Shown: positions 26,069 through 33,868 of the stretch, piece after piece | Position numbering within the stretch: position 1 is the first letter of the stretch | How the letters are laid out: every line of letters begins with the position of its first letter | Origin: Clostridia bacterium | Lineage (GTDB): Bacteria; Bacillota; Clostridia; Oscillospirales; CAG-272 | Reading direction: 5' to 3' | NCBI GenBank assembly: GCA_017550315.1 | Contig: JAFZPN010000041.1 | Span: 1-51,870 of the forward strand | DNA: 51,870 nt | Notes under the pieces: generated by a model | Told to the model about the DNA's origin: nothing | Seen by the model: only the letters and a program-made list of their open reading frames with translations | Database searches by the model: none | Position numbers and translations under genes: made by a program

Positions 26069-26155
26069 ATGAAGGTCGTGATCTGGAAGAGTCCCAGGCT
26101 CTGCGTTCCGTTTCTGAAGCGTCTGTTTCGGATCGGAAAGAACGAATCCAAGTGA
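26069..26155 (+). CDS. spoVM: SpoVM-like spore morphogenesis peptide, 28 residues
   Basis: The translation is MKVVIWKSPRLCVPFLKRLF then RIGKNESK. SpoVM is an amphipathic peptide of about 26 residues that marks the convex forespore membrane and anchors SpoIVA to start coat assembly. Supporting features are the length, the basic amphipathic composition, the proline at position 9 (important in the Bacillus peptide), the K-S-P motif and the position straight after thiN, identical to Bacillus. GGGAGG lies 6 bases before ATG, and a terminator follows 7 bases after the stop. A sigma-E promoter would be expected, but none is convincing. If correct, it implies that the organism sporulates. Confidence 0.82.
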   Translation: MKVVIWKSPRLCVPFLKRLFRIGKNESK

Positions 26156-26162
26156 AAAACGG

Positions 26163-26189
26163 CCGCACGGAGAAAAACCGTGCGGTTTT
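26163..26189 (+). terminator. Rho-independent terminator after spoVM
   Basis: Stem CCGCACGG/CCGTGCGG (26163-26170 with 26178-26185), loop AGAAAAA, then TTTT. It ends the long housekeeping block. A TATAAT (26192-26197) follows immediately and may serve the next gene, but has no matching -35. Confidence 0.9.
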
Positions 26190-26254
26190 CGTATAATTGT
26201 ACGCCGATCCGGGAATCCTCTGAACATCCCGAAAGGAAAAACGGAGGATTGCAC

Positions 26255-26701
26255 ATGGATCACTACAATGCCAGCGATGCAGCGACGGTCGAACTGCTCG
26301 CGGAGATGTACCGGAACGTGAAGATGGGGAGCGAAAGCCTCGCGGCGGTGGTGCCGAAGATCCGGGATCACAGCCTGATGTCGACGGTGACGGCGCAGCT
26401 CGAGCAGTACGCGGATTTCACGGACCGCACGACGAAGCTGTTGAAGCGCAGATCGGTCAAGCCGCAGGAGCCGTCGCTCTTCAAACGGGCGATGACGCGC
26501 GGCGGGATCGCGATGAACACGATGATGGATCCGACGCCTGGCCACATCGCCGACATGATCGCGAAGGGGACGAAGACGGGCATGACCCAGCTTGAGGACA
26601 AACTCGGCGAACTCGAAGCGCGGGGATGCTCCCGCGAAGCCGCCGATCTCTGCCGGGACATTCTGGCGTTCGAGAAGAGCGCATCACAGGGAGGGAAATA
26701 A
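26255..26701 (+). CDS. Small all-helical protein, possibly ferritin-like, unknown function
   Basis: A 148-residue soluble protein, predicted almost wholly helical: TVELLAEMYRNVKMGSESLA, VTAQLEQYADFTDRTTKLL, IAMNTMMDPTPGHIADMIAKG and GMTQLEDKLGELEARG. There are no signal, membrane segment or Cys motif. Similar proteins of unknown function occur in Oscillospirales; the four-helix pattern recalls ferritin-like DUF families, though a clear E-x-x-H iron ligand set is missing. The start is supported by GGAGG 7 bases upstream; the frame is open further back without conserved sequence. It appears monocistronic after the spoVM terminator. Confidence 0.6.
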   Translation: MDHYNASDAATVELLAEMYRNVKMGSESLAAVVPKIRDHSLMSTVTAQLEQYADFTDRTTKLLKRRSVKPQEPSLFKRAMTRGGIAMNTMMDPTPGHIADMIAKGTKTGMTQLEDKLGELEARGCSREAADLCRDILAFEKSASQGGK

Positions 26702-26793
26702 AAAGGGCCTATTTGTTCATGTTCTCAGGAAACAAACGAGGCGAACATCGGATTCTTCGGCGAAGACACAGGAAAGAATGCTTCCATGCCTCG

Positions 26794-26867
26794 GCTCCCT
26801 CGGATGAGGGAGCAAAAAACAAAATCCTCCCTCTTGAGGGAGGGGGACCGCGAAGCGGTGGAGGGTG
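26794..26867. repeat. Palindromic intergenic repeat, three adjacent hairpins
   Basis: Three consecutive perfect hairpins: GCTCCCTC/GAGGGAGC (26794-26813), CCTCCCTC/GAGGGAGG (26826-26843) and ACCGC/GCGGT (26847-26859), ending GAGGGTG. Read on the minus strand this is CACCCTCC, a short GC hairpin, then a CTC...GAG hairpin, the same order as both ends of the element at 45187-45343. It is probably a member or decayed half of a dispersed clostridial palindromic element. It is not coding and has no T run for termination. Confidence 0.65.
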
Positions 26868-26891
26868 AAGCGGTCATCGCTCTGCAAGATG

Positions 26892-26929
26892 CAAAAAAGG
26901 AGCCGTCACAGATGCGACAGCTCCTTTTG
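26892..26929 (-). terminator. Rho-independent terminator of the NahK-like kinase gene
   Basis: Minus strand: GGAGCTGTC/GACGGCTCC (one G-T pair; 26899-26907 with 26916-26924) flanked by A and T runs and ending in six T, just after the stop. Confidence 0.88.
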
Positions 26930-26932
26930 CTG

Positions 26933-28024
26933 TTATCCCTCGATGCTCTCGCTCACGATCCATTCGAGCTCATCCTTCTTGCGCAGGATGTCCTTCGCGA
27001 GCTGAAGCTGGCAGCGGGTCCGGATCAGGTTGTGTCCCGGATAGTTGACCTTGAAATAGGTGTCTCCCGTCAGGTAGTCGTCGAGGAAGCGGGACGCGAG
27101 CTCCACCGTGATGGAGAACGCTGCCGTCACGAGCGAATCGATCTCGTCCTTCGTCAGCGAGCTCTTGACTTCGCTCAGATAGCCGTGGCAGAACGCGCGG
27201 AACTTCGAGGTGTCGAAATACACCCTGCGCAGATCCGGTTCGTCCTCGGCTGCCGTGTTGCAGATGAACCGCACCGCGTCGCCGAAATCGTACATCGCCA
27301 TGCCGGGCATGACCGTATCAAGGTCGATCACCACGAGCGGACGCTTCGTGAAGCGGTCGAAGAGGACGTTGTTCGACTTAGTGTCGTTGTGCGTCACGCG
27401 GACCGGGAAATCGCCGTTCGCATAGCGTTCGCTGAGCCGCCCGGCCTTGAAGCGGAAGGAAGAGATCGTCTCGATCTCCTCGGCGGCTTCGTCGTTCCGG
27501 CCGAACTTGTTCGCGGCTACGTCGTCGAAAAGTTTGTCGAGGCGCTTGTGCGTGTTGTGGAAGTCCGGGATGGTCTCATGAAGCACGGAGCCGTCGAAAT
27601 CCGAAAGCTGATTCTGAAAATGCCCGAATGCCTCACCCGTCGCGGAGATCACGGACAGGTCGTCGCAGGTGTTGTACGTGATGGAATCCACATAGTTCAT
27701 CACGCGCCAGAACGAATCGTCCTCGTCATAGAGGTAGTTCTTTCCCTCCGCCGTGTGATGGAAGTGCAGGGATACCTCGTGCGGATAGTGTTCCCGGATG
27801 TGGGTCGTGACCCGGTCGATGTTCTCCATGATCTCTTCCGGGTTCTTGAAGACGTTCGTGTTGATCTTCTGTACGATATAGGACTTCAGCCGTCCGTTCG
27901 ATTCGCGGTAGGTGACCTTATAGGTCGAATTGATATTGCCGTTCTTGATGGTTTCAAAGGCGTAAAACTCGCCCGGGAGACGGAATGCTTCGCTGACCTC
28001 CGTCAGCTTCTCAAACATAGCCAT
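26933..28024 (-). CDS. Phosphotransferase-family sugar kinase, N-acetylhexosamine 1-kinase-like
   Basis: A 363-residue aminoglycoside-phosphotransferase-fold kinase closest in motif layout to NahK (anomeric kinase for GlcNAc/GalNAc). Catalytic loop: THNDTKSNNVLFD. Metal-binding motif: VVIDLDTVMPG, followed by YDFGDAVRF. N-lobe: NGNINSTYKVTY and IVQKINTNVF. No lacto-N-biose phosphorylase or sugar transporter is nearby, so the substrate is open. The ATG used here has its AGGAGG 17 bases upstream, too far, while an in-frame ATC (ending at 28034) lies 5 bases from it; initiation there is possible. It has its own promoter and terminator. Confidence 0.8.
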   Translation of the reverse strand: MAMFEKLTEVSEAFRLPGEFYAFETIKNGNINSTYKVTYRESNGRLKSYIVQKINTNVFKNPEEIMENIDRVTTHIREHYPHEVSLHFHHTAEGKNYLYDEDDSFWRVMNYVDSITYNTCDDLSVISATGEAFGHFQNQLSDFDGSVLHETIPDFHNTHKRLDKLFDDVAANKFGRNDEAAEEIETISSFRFKAGRLSERYANGDFPVRVTHNDTKSNNVLFDRFTKRPLVVIDLDTVMPGMAMYDFGDAVRFICNTAAEDEPDLRRVYFDTSKFRAFCHGYLSEVKSSLTKDEIDSLVTAAFSITVELASRFLDDYLTGDTYFKVNYPGHNLIRTRCQLQLAKDILRKKDELEWIVSESIEG

Positions 28025-28108
28025 GACGATGCGGATGGTATCCTCCTACGTGATAACACGGGTCCCGGTCTCTGTCTGTACGGAAATCGGAACCCATGTA
28101 CAAATTCG

Positions 28109-28117
28109 ATTATAGCA
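28109..28117 (-). promoter_or_regulatory. Extended -10 promoter for the NahK-like kinase
   Basis: Minus strand TGCTATAAT (TATAAT at 28109-28114 with the TG extension). The -35 region is poor. The transcript leader would be about 75 bases. Confidence 0.65.
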
Positions 28118-28189
28118 CCCGATTGTTTCGCATCCGTGAATAATTTGCAAATATACGGGAAAACAAGGGGGTAAATTCAAATTCCGGAA

Positions 28190-29131
28190 CTATTCTTCAT
28201 CCCCGCCGCGATGCTCGGGTACTTTTTTGAGATCGTACGGCGTCGACTGGTAGACGAAATAGTTCAGCCAGTTCGTGTAGAGGAGATTCCCGTGCGCGCG
28301 CCAGTTCACGATCGGAGGTTTTGAAGGATCGTTGTCCTCGTAGTAATTCTCCGGCACATGGATCGGGAGACCTGCCGAGACATCCCGGCGGTATTCCGCA
28401 TCGAGGGTCATCGGATCGTACTCCGCGTGGCCCATGACGAAGAACTGCCGTTTCTTCTGCGCGTACACGACGTGAACGCCCGCCTTCTCGGAGGACGCGA
28501 GAATTCTCAGATCCGGACACGCCTCGATCGCGGCGCGGCTCACCGTCGTGTGGCGGGAGTGCGGGACGTAGAAGACGTCGTCGAAGCCGCGCAGGAGCAT
28601 GGAGCGCGGATAGTCCGCCCGGTGCGGGAATACGCCGAAGAGCTTTTCCGGAAGCGGCTCCTTGCCGATACCGTAGTGATAGTACAGCCCGGCCTGCGCG
28701 CCCCAGCAGATGTGCATGACGGAGTGGACATGCTCCTCGCTCCACTGCATGATCCGGCAGAGCTCCTCCCAGTAGTCGACCTCCTCGAAAGCGAGATGCT
28801 CCACCGGCGCGCCCGTGATGATGAGCCCGTCGAAGTTCTCGTCCTTCACGTCGTCGAAGGTCTTGTAGAATGCGAGCAGGTGATCCATCGCGGTGTTCGC
28901 CGCCACATGCGAAGCGGTGCGGATGAGCGTCAGTTCGATCTGCAGGGGCGTGTTCCCGAGGACGCGGCAGAGCTGGGTCTCCGTTTCGATCTTCTTCGGC
29001 ATGAGGTTGAGCAGGAGGATGTGCAGCGGGCGGATATCCTGCGTGATGGCGCGCTTCTCCGTCATGGCGAAAATGTTTTCGTCCGCGAGGGTCTGGACGG
29101 CGGGAAGATCGTTCGGAATCTTGATGGGCAT
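28190..29131 (-). CDS. metA: Homoserine O-acetyltransferase, MetA family
   Basis: Acylates homoserine for methionine synthesis. 313 residues. The catalytic triad is in place: Cys142 (HICWGAQA), His235 and Glu237 (MGHAEYD). Residue 111 is Glu (GAPVEHLAF), which in characterised MetA proteins selects acetyl-CoA, whereas Gly there selects succinyl-CoA. The product is therefore predicted to be O-acetylhomoserine, despite the family's usual succinyltransferase name. This fits the O-acetylhomoserine sulfhydrylase encoded 47 bases upstream on the same strand. GGAGG lies 7 bases before ATG. Its stop is TAG, the only TAG among the complete genes annotated here, apart from the one splitting the ABC ATPase frame at 47049. 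Confidence 0.95.
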   Translation of the reverse strand: MPIKIPNDLPAVQTLADENIFAMTEKRAITQDIRPLHILLLNLMPKKIETETQLCRVLGNTPLQIELTLIRTASHVAANTAMDHLLAFYKTFDDVKDENFDGLIITGAPVEHLAFEEVDYWEELCRIMQWSEEHVHSVMHICWGAQAGLYYHYGIGKEPLPEKLFGVFPHRADYPRSMLLRGFDDVFYVPHSRHTTVSRAAIEACPDLRILASSEKAGVHVVYAQKKRQFFVMGHAEYDPMTLDAEYRRDVSAGLPIHVPENYYEDNDPSKPPIVNWRAHGNLLYTNWLNYFVYQSTPYDLKKVPEHRGGDEE

Positions 29132-29178
29132 GGGAGTACCTCCGGTATGGACGGGATGATGGCAGCGGATGACAGGCG

Positions 29179-30462
29179 TTATTTCGCGGCAGCGGCGAGG
29201 GCGGCGGAGATGTCGGCGATGAGGTCGTCGGCGTCCTCGAGGCCCACGGAGAGACGGACCAGATCGGCAGAGACGCCCGCGGCGAGCAGTTCGTCGTCAT
29301 TCATCTGACGGTGCGTCGTGGTCGCGGGATGCAGGCAGCAGGAGCGCGCGTCGGCGACATGGGTCTCGATGGCGATGAGGCGCAGGGCTTCCATGAACCG
29401 CCCCGCCGCAGCACGGCCGCCCCGGACGCCGAAGCTGATGACGCCGCAGGTCCCGTTCGGCATGTATTTCACGGCGAGCGCGTGATCCTTCGAGGAGGGA
29501 AGACCGGGGTAGTTGACCCAAGCGATCGCGTCGTTCGCTGCGAGGAATTCGGCGACCTTCTGCGCGGAGGCACAGTGGCGCGCCATCCGGACATGCAGGC
29601 TTTCGAGGCCGAGATTGAGCAGATACGCGCTCATCGGGGAGGGCGTCACGCCGAGGTCGCGCATGAGCTGCGCCGTGGCCTTGGTGATGAACGCGCCGCC
29701 CTGACCGAATTTCTCCGCGTAGGTGATGCCGTGATAGCTCTCGTCGGGCGTGCAGAGGCCGGGGAATTTATCCGCGTGCGCCATCCAGTCGAACTTGCCG
29801 GAATCGATGATCGCGCCGCCGACCGCCGAGCCGTGACCGTCCATGTATTTCGTCGTGGAGTGGGTGACGATGTCCGCGCCCCATTCCATGGGACGGCAGT
29901 TCACCGGGGTGGGGAAGGTGTTGTCGACGATCAGCGGGACGCCGTGACGGTGCGCCGCGCGGGCGAACTTCTCGATGTCGAGCACGTTCAGGGCGGGGTT
30001 GGCGACGGTTTCGCCGAAGACGAGCTTGGTTTCCGGCGTGAAGGCCGCTTCGAGCTCCTCCTCGGTGCAGTCGGGGGAGACGAAGGTCGAAGAAATCCCC
30101 ATCCGCTTCATGGTGACGGCCAGCAGATTGTACGTGCCACCGTAGATCGCACTCGAGGATACGACGTGATCTCCCGCGGAGCAGAGATTGAACATCGCGA
30201 GAAAGCTCGCCGCCTGTCCCGAAGAGGTCAGCATTGCGGCGGTACCGCCTTCGAGCGCGGCGATTTTCGCGGCGACGGCGTCGCAGGTGGGGTTCTGGAG
30301 ACGGGAATAGAAATAGCCGCTCGCCTCGAGGTCGAAGAGCGCGCCCATCGCGTCGCCGGTGTCATATTTGAATGTCGTGCTTTCGATGATCGGGATCTGC
30401 CGGGGTTCGCCGTTCTTCGGCGTGTATCCGGCCTGTACGCATTTGGTGCCGATGCCAGCCAT
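29179..30462 (-). CDS. metY: O-acetylhomoserine sulfhydrylase / aminocarboxypropyltransferase
   Basis: A PLP enzyme that makes homocysteine (or methionine) from O-acetylhomoserine and sulfide (or methanethiol). 427 residues. Landmarks: [46 protein letters not shown], and the PLP lysine Lys205 in [12 protein letters not shown]. The length fits the MetY subgroup of the Cys/Met-metabolism family rather than the shorter MetB/MetC. It is the first gene of a two-gene operon with metA. The leader is only about 50 bases, too short for the SAM riboswitch or T-box seen at many Firmicutes met operons. AGGAGGA precedes ATG. Confidence 0.95.
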   Translation of the reverse strand: MAGIGTKCVQAGYTPKNGEPRQIPIIESTTFKYDTGDAMGALFDLEASGYFYSRLQNPTCDAVAAKIAALEGGTAAMLTSSGQAASFLAMFNLCSAGDHVVSSSAIYGGTYNLLAVTMKRMGISSTFVSPDCTEEELEAAFTPETKLVFGETVANPALNVLDIEKFARAAHRHGVPLIVDNTFPTPVNCRPMEWGADIVTHSTTKYMDGHGSAVGGAIIDSGKFDWMAHADKFPGLCTPDESYHGITYAEKFGQGGAFITKATAQLMRDLGVTPSPMSAYLLNLGLESLHVRMARHCASAQKVAEFLAANDAIAWVNYPGLPSSKDHALAVKYMPNGTCGVISFGVRGGRAAAGRFMEALRLIAIETHVADARSCCLHPATTTHRQMNDDELLAAGVSADLVRLSVGLEDADDLIADISAALAAAAK

Positions 30463-30515
30463 GTGGGGGATTCCTCCTGTCAGTGAAACAAAGTGGTTTT
30501 ATATTGGATGAGAGC

Positions 30516-30544
30516 ATTATAGCACAATCCGCGGAAAAGTGCAA
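30516..30544 (-). promoter_or_regulatory. Promoter of metY-metA
   Basis: Minus strand: TTGCAC (30539-30544), 17 bases, TATAAT (30516-30521) with a TGC extension. It starts a few bases after the ddh terminator. Confidence 0.85.
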
Positions 30545-30547
30545 CAT

Positions 30548-30579
30548 GAAAAACGGAAATCGGCGCAGCGGCCGATTTC
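30548..30579 (-). terminator. Rho-independent terminator of dapA-dapB-ddh
   Basis: Minus strand stem GAAATCGGC/GCCGATTTC (30556-30564 with 30571-30579), 6-base loop, then CGTTTTT. It lies about 30 bases after the ddh stop. Confidence 0.9.
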
Positions 30580-30609
30580 GGATATGGATTTCGGGTGTCT
30601 GCAGTTCGC

Positions 30610-31587
30610 TCAGAGCATCTTCGCGCGGAGCTCTTTCGGGGAGAGTGGAGAGAGGTCGGCGGGGGCGACGTCGAAGACCGTCTTGCACCCCGTGATGCCG
30701 CGGGCGTGCATTTTATACATCGCGCGGGCGAAGGCGACGAGGACGGACGCCGTGAATTCCGGGTTGGAGTCGAGCTTCAGCGAGTATTCGATGACGTGCT
30801 TGTTTTCGCCGTCCCAGCCGGTCTTGCCGGTGCGGATGACGCTGCCGCCGTGCGGGATGCCGCGGTGATCGCGGAGAAGCTCCTCTTCCGTGATGAAGTT
30901 CACGGTCGTGTCGTATTCGTCGAAGTAGTGCGGCATGGTCTTGATCTCACGCTCGATGCGTTCGCGGTCCGCGCCTTCCTCCGCGACGACCCAGCATTCG
31001 CGGGTGTGCTTTTCGCGGACGGTGAGCGTGGGATTCTCCCCGGCGCGCACCCTGGCGAGGGCCTCGGGAACGGGAACGGTGTACTGCCGGGCATCCTTCA
31101 CCCCGTCGATGCGGCGGATGGCGTCGGAATGGCCCTGACTCACGCCGCGGCCCCAGAAAGTGTAATCCGCGCCGTCCGGGAGGATCGAGGAGGCATAGAG
31201 GCGGTTCAGCGAGAACATGCCGGGATCCCAGCCTGCGGAGATGAGGGCGATGTGACCGCCGGACGCCGCGGCTTCGTCGACCTTCGCGAAGTGATCCGGG
31301 ATGGAGGCGTGGGTGTCGAAGCTGTCGACGACGTTGAAGTCCTTCGCGAGCGCGGGAGTCATCCCGGGCAGATCGGTCGCGCTGCCGCCGCAGATGATGA
31401 GGATATCGATGGCCTCTTTATATTGAAGGATGCTGTCGGCCGGGAGGACCGGGACGGCGGTGTGCGGATGGACGGAGGCGGGTTCGCGGCGGGTAAAGAT
31501 GCCGACGAGGGAGGCGTCCGGGGCTGCCGTGACGGCGCACTCCACGCCGCGTCCGAGATTGCCGTAGCCGTAAATGGCGATTTTCAT
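30610..31587 (-). CDS. ddh: meso-Diaminopimelate D-dehydrogenase
   Basis: Makes meso-diaminopimelate directly from tetrahydrodipicolinate, ammonia and NADPH, bypassing the acylated intermediates. 325 residues. The N-terminal Rossmann fold has IAIYGYGNLGRGVE. Family segments include LIICGGSATDLP, NVVDSFDTHASIPDHF, SAGWDPGMFSLNR and the substrate-site stretch FWGRGVSQGHSDAIRRIDGV. It is third in the dapA-dapB-ddh operon, so the organism can go from aspartate semialdehyde to DAP in three steps here. Both lysine and peptidoglycan synthesis draw on the product. Confidence 0.95.
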   Translation of the reverse strand: MKIAIYGYGNLGRGVECAVTAAPDASLVGIFTRREPASVHPHTAVPVLPADSILQYKEAIDILIICGGSATDLPGMTPALAKDFNVVDSFDTHASIPDHFAKVDEAAASGGHIALISAGWDPGMFSLNRLYASSILPDGADYTFWGRGVSQGHSDAIRRIDGVKDARQYTVPVPEALARVRAGENPTLTVREKHTRECWVVAEEGADRERIEREIKTMPHYFDEYDTTVNFITEEELLRDHRGIPHGGSVIRTGKTGWDGENKHVIEYSLKLDSNPEFTASVLVAFARAMYKMHARGITGCKTVFDVAPADLSPLSPKELRAKML

Positions 31588-31608
31588 GCTGTTCTTCTTT
31601 CTCCGGGT

Positions 31609-32376
31609 TCACCGGTCGTGGATCATGCGGTTCATATCGTAAAGGCCCGCGGGTTTTCCGTCGAGGAAGGCCGCCGCGGCGAGGGCTCCTTCCGCGAAGA
31701 GGGCGCGGCTGTGGGCCTCGTGCTTGAGGGTGATCGTCTGGTTCTGGGTGCCGACGAGGATTTCATGCTCGCCGACGATGTTTCCCATGCGGATCGCGTG
31801 GATGCCGATCTCGTCCGGGGTGCGCTTGCCGTAACCGGCGCGTCCGGGGTGGAAGGTCGCCTGAGGCCGGACTTCGCGGATGGCTTCGGCCAGCATCAGG
31901 GCGGTCCCGCTCGGCGCGTCGACTTTGCGGTCGTGGTGCTTTTCGACGATCTCGATCTCCGCGTCCGGGAACGCCGCCGCCGTCTGTTTCGCGAGCTCGA
32001 CGAGGAGCGCGATGCCGACGGACATGTTCGCCGAGCAAAAGAGCGGGATCTTTTCCGCTGCTTCGGGGATCGCGGCAAGCTCCTCCTCCGTCTGGCCGGT
32101 GGTGGCGAGGACGACGGGGAGACCGTATTTCACGGCGAAGGCGAGCAGGGCAGGGGTGGCGCTGTGGTGGCTGAAATCGACGACGCAGGGTTTATCCCCG
32201 AGATCCGCGGCGAAGAGGGTCTGTGCTTCGTCAAAGGATTTCGCACAGGGGACGGACGCGTTTTCGGCAAAGGGATCGATCCCGCCGAGGAGGGAGGTCC
32301 CGCGGTATCCGGCTTCCGCCAGGCGCGCGACTTCCGCGCCCATGTGTCCGCCGAGACCGCTCACGAGAATTTTCAT
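31609..32376 (-). CDS. dapB: 4-Hydroxy-tetrahydrodipicolinate reductase
   Basis: The second enzyme of the DAP branch: reduces the DapA product with NAD(P)H. 255 residues. N-terminal Rossmann motif ILVSGLGGHMGAE. Further motifs are VVDFSHHSATPALLAFA, ATTGQTEEEL and the catalytic HHDRKVDAPSGTALMLAE. The start used is ATG with GAGG 8 bases upstream; a GTG three codons earlier (32385) is the alternative and would directly follow the dapA stop. Residues about 27-65 are compact compared with E. coli DapB. Confidence 0.93.
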   Translation of the reverse strand: MKILVSGLGGHMGAEVARLAEAGYRGTSLLGGIDPFAENASVPCAKSFDEAQTLFAADLGDKPCVVDFSHHSATPALLAFAVKYGLPVVLATTGQTEEELAAIPEAAEKIPLFCSANMSVGIALLVELAKQTAAAFPDAEIEIVEKHHDRKVDAPSGTALMLAEAIREVRPQATFHPGRAGYGKRTPDEIGIHAIRMGNIVGEHEILVGTQNQTITLKHEAHSRALFAEGALAAAAFLDGKPAGLYDMNRMIHDR

Positions 32377-32386
32377 CCGGTCCACC

Positions 32387-33274
32387 TCACACGGCGATGC
32401 CCGCGTCCCGCATCAGAGCGACGAGCTTTTCTTCGTGCGCCTCTTCCATCGGGGTGAGCGGAAGCCGGACATAATTCTCGCCGAATCCCATCCGGCTCAT
32501 CGCGGCCTTGACGGGGATCGGGTTGACCTCGCAGAAGAGCGCGTTCACGAGCGGGAGATACTTGAGCTGCATATCGCGCGCGGCTTTCACGTCGCCGTCG
32601 AGATAGAGATGGCACATGCGGGACGTCTCCTTCGGGAGGAGATTCGAGAGGACGGAGATCACGCCCATGCCGCCGAGGGAGAGGATCGGGACGATCTGGT
32701 CGTCGTTGCCGGAATAGAAGTCGATCCGGTCCCCACAGAGCGCGGCTTCTTCGGCGATCTGGGAGATGTTCCCGCTCGCCTCCTTGACGCCGACGATGTT
32801 CGGGTGATCGGCGAGGACGGAGAGGGCGGGCGGCAGGAGATTGCATCCGGTCCGGGAGGGGACGTTGTAGAGGATGCAGGGCTTTGTCGAGGCGTCGGCG
32901 ATCGCGGTGAAGGAGGCGACGAGTCCCCCCTGGGTCGCCTTGTTGTAATACGGCGTGACGAGGAGCATGGCGTCGCAGCCGACTTCGCAGGCGTATTTCG
33001 TCAGATCGATCGCATAGGCGGTGTCGTTCGAGCCGGTGCCGGCGACGACGGGGACGCGTCCGCGGATCTGTTCCGCCGCGAATTTGAGGACGGCCCGGTG
33101 TTCCTCGTCGGAGAGGGTCGAACCCTCGCCCGTGGTCCCGGCGATGACGAGGGCGTCGATCCCCTCGGCGATCTGCCATTCGATGAGATCGGCGAAGGTG
33201 CCATAGTCCACCCCGTCCTTCGTGAGGGGGGTGATGAGCGCGGTGCCTGCTCCGGTGAAGACGGTATTCTTCAT
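32387..33274 (-). CDS. dapA: 4-Hydroxy-tetrahydrodipicolinate synthase
   Basis: Condenses pyruvate with aspartate semialdehyde. 295 residues, a TIM-barrel aldolase of the NAL/DHDPS family. The motif AGTTGEGSTLSDEEH, the Tyr of LLVTPYYNKATQGG and the Schiff-base lysine in VGVKEASGNI are present, with LYNVPSRTGCNL in between. ACGGAGG lies before ATG. It is the first gene after a lysine riboswitch and terminator, so its expression should fall when lysine is plentiful. Confidence 0.95.
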   Translation of the reverse strand: MKNTVFTGAGTALITPLTKDGVDYGTFADLIEWQIAEGIDALVIAGTTGEGSTLSDEEHRAVLKFAAEQIRGRVPVVAGTGSNDTAYAIDLTKYACEVGCDAMLLVTPYYNKATQGGLVASFTAIADASTKPCILYNVPSRTGCNLLPPALSVLADHPNIVGVKEASGNISQIAEEAALCGDRIDFYSGNDDQIVPILSLGGMGVISVLSNLLPKETSRMCHLYLDGDVKAARDMQLKYLPLVNALFCEVNPIPVKAAMSRMGFGENYVRLPLTPMEEAHEEKLVALMRDAGIAV

Positions 33275-33303
33275 GTGCGTGAACCTCCGTGAATTGCGGG
33301 AAT

Positions 33304-33332
33304 AAAAAAGAGACAGCGGACGCCGCTATCTC
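33304..33332 (-). terminator. Riboswitch-controlled terminator in front of dapA
   Basis: Minus strand: 10-bp stem GAGATAGCGG/CCGCTGTCTC (one G-T pair), 3-base loop, six T. Its 5' arm contains GATAGC, complementary to GCTATC at the 3' strand of riboswitch helix P1, so the two structures can exclude each other. Confidence 0.92.
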
Positions 33333-33345
33333 ACCCCTCGGGATG

Positions 33346-33521
33346 CCGATAGCCCTCCGCAGGATCCGGCGGGGATCCGTGCGACAGCAGGGCGGATGTT
33401 CTCCGTCGTGCCAGCGAAACGCCCCGACCGCGGGATGCGTCCGCTTCGGCGCCGGTCCCTTTCCCGCGCGGCTCGGTCAGCCGTATTCCGCGGTACTCTT
33501 GGCGCGGCGCGCCTCTATCTC
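33346..33521 (-). ncRNA. Lysine riboswitch (L box) aptamer
   Basis: Read on the minus strand, the leader reproduces the lysine-riboswitch core in order: GATAGAGG-GCG, AAGAGTA, a GGGAAAGGGACCGGCGCCGAAGC-like segment containing the invariant GCCGAAGC (33443-33450), GCTGGC, CTGTCG, and GGAGGGCTATC (33348-33358), which is identical to the B. subtilis lysC leader. Helix P1 is GATAG/CTATC (33515-33519 with 33348-33352). A terminator follows. Lysine binding should favour P1 and hence termination, shutting off dapA-dapB-ddh. Confidence 0.93.
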
Positions 33522-33537
33522 TTGCATCAACATGCAT

Positions 33538-33566
33538 ATTGTACCACGCGCGGCGCATCTTGTCAA
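33538..33566 (-). promoter_or_regulatory. Promoter of the lysine-riboswitch dapA operon
   Basis: Minus strand: TTGACA (33561-33566), 17 bases, TACAAT (33538-33543). The predicted start (about 33531) leaves 12 bases before aptamer helix P1. Confidence 0.9.
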
Positions 33567-33839
33567 GCACTCCGGCTCATTTTTGCCCGAATCCCCGTTT
33601 TACACGAAAAACCACCCGGCTTTTCCGAACTTTTCTTTCTTTTTGCCCGCACGGCTGACAAACGAAGTCAGCTGTTACCGGATCCGCACGAGCGGTGCGC
33701 AATACGAGCAGGCCCTGCACTGACCCTCCTCCGGTCGCCGCGCTTCCGTCAATATGTTCATTTTCCAATGCCTATACGCCCGAATGTGACGTCCGGGTGA
33801 CGAAATTTCATCCTCCGTGAAAATATCTCGAATTTTATA
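33567..33839. other. Gene-free gap between divergent dapA and opp promoters
   Basis: About 270 bases without a supported gene. Open frames here have no start context or recognisable product. A small hairpin GCTGAC/GTCAGC (33654-33672) is visible. The right end becomes AT-rich toward the opp promoter. No operator palindrome was recognised. Confidence 0.6.
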
Positions 33840-33868
33840 TTGACTTCCGGTGGATTTCTTGCTATAAT
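33840..33868 (+). promoter_or_regulatory. Promoter of the opp operon
   Basis: TTGACT (33840-33845), 17 bases, TATAAT (33863-33868) preceded by TGC (extended -10). Strong by inspection; it fits the expected high expression of the binding protein. Confidence 0.88.

Noticed and set aside
26794..26867. CRISPR-like array or terminator
   Set aside because: There are three different hairpins with no repeated unit and spacer structure, and no T run on either side in the correct orientation.
30463..30515. SAM riboswitch or T-box upstream of metY
   Set aside because: The predicted leader is only about 50 bases and contains no matching motif.
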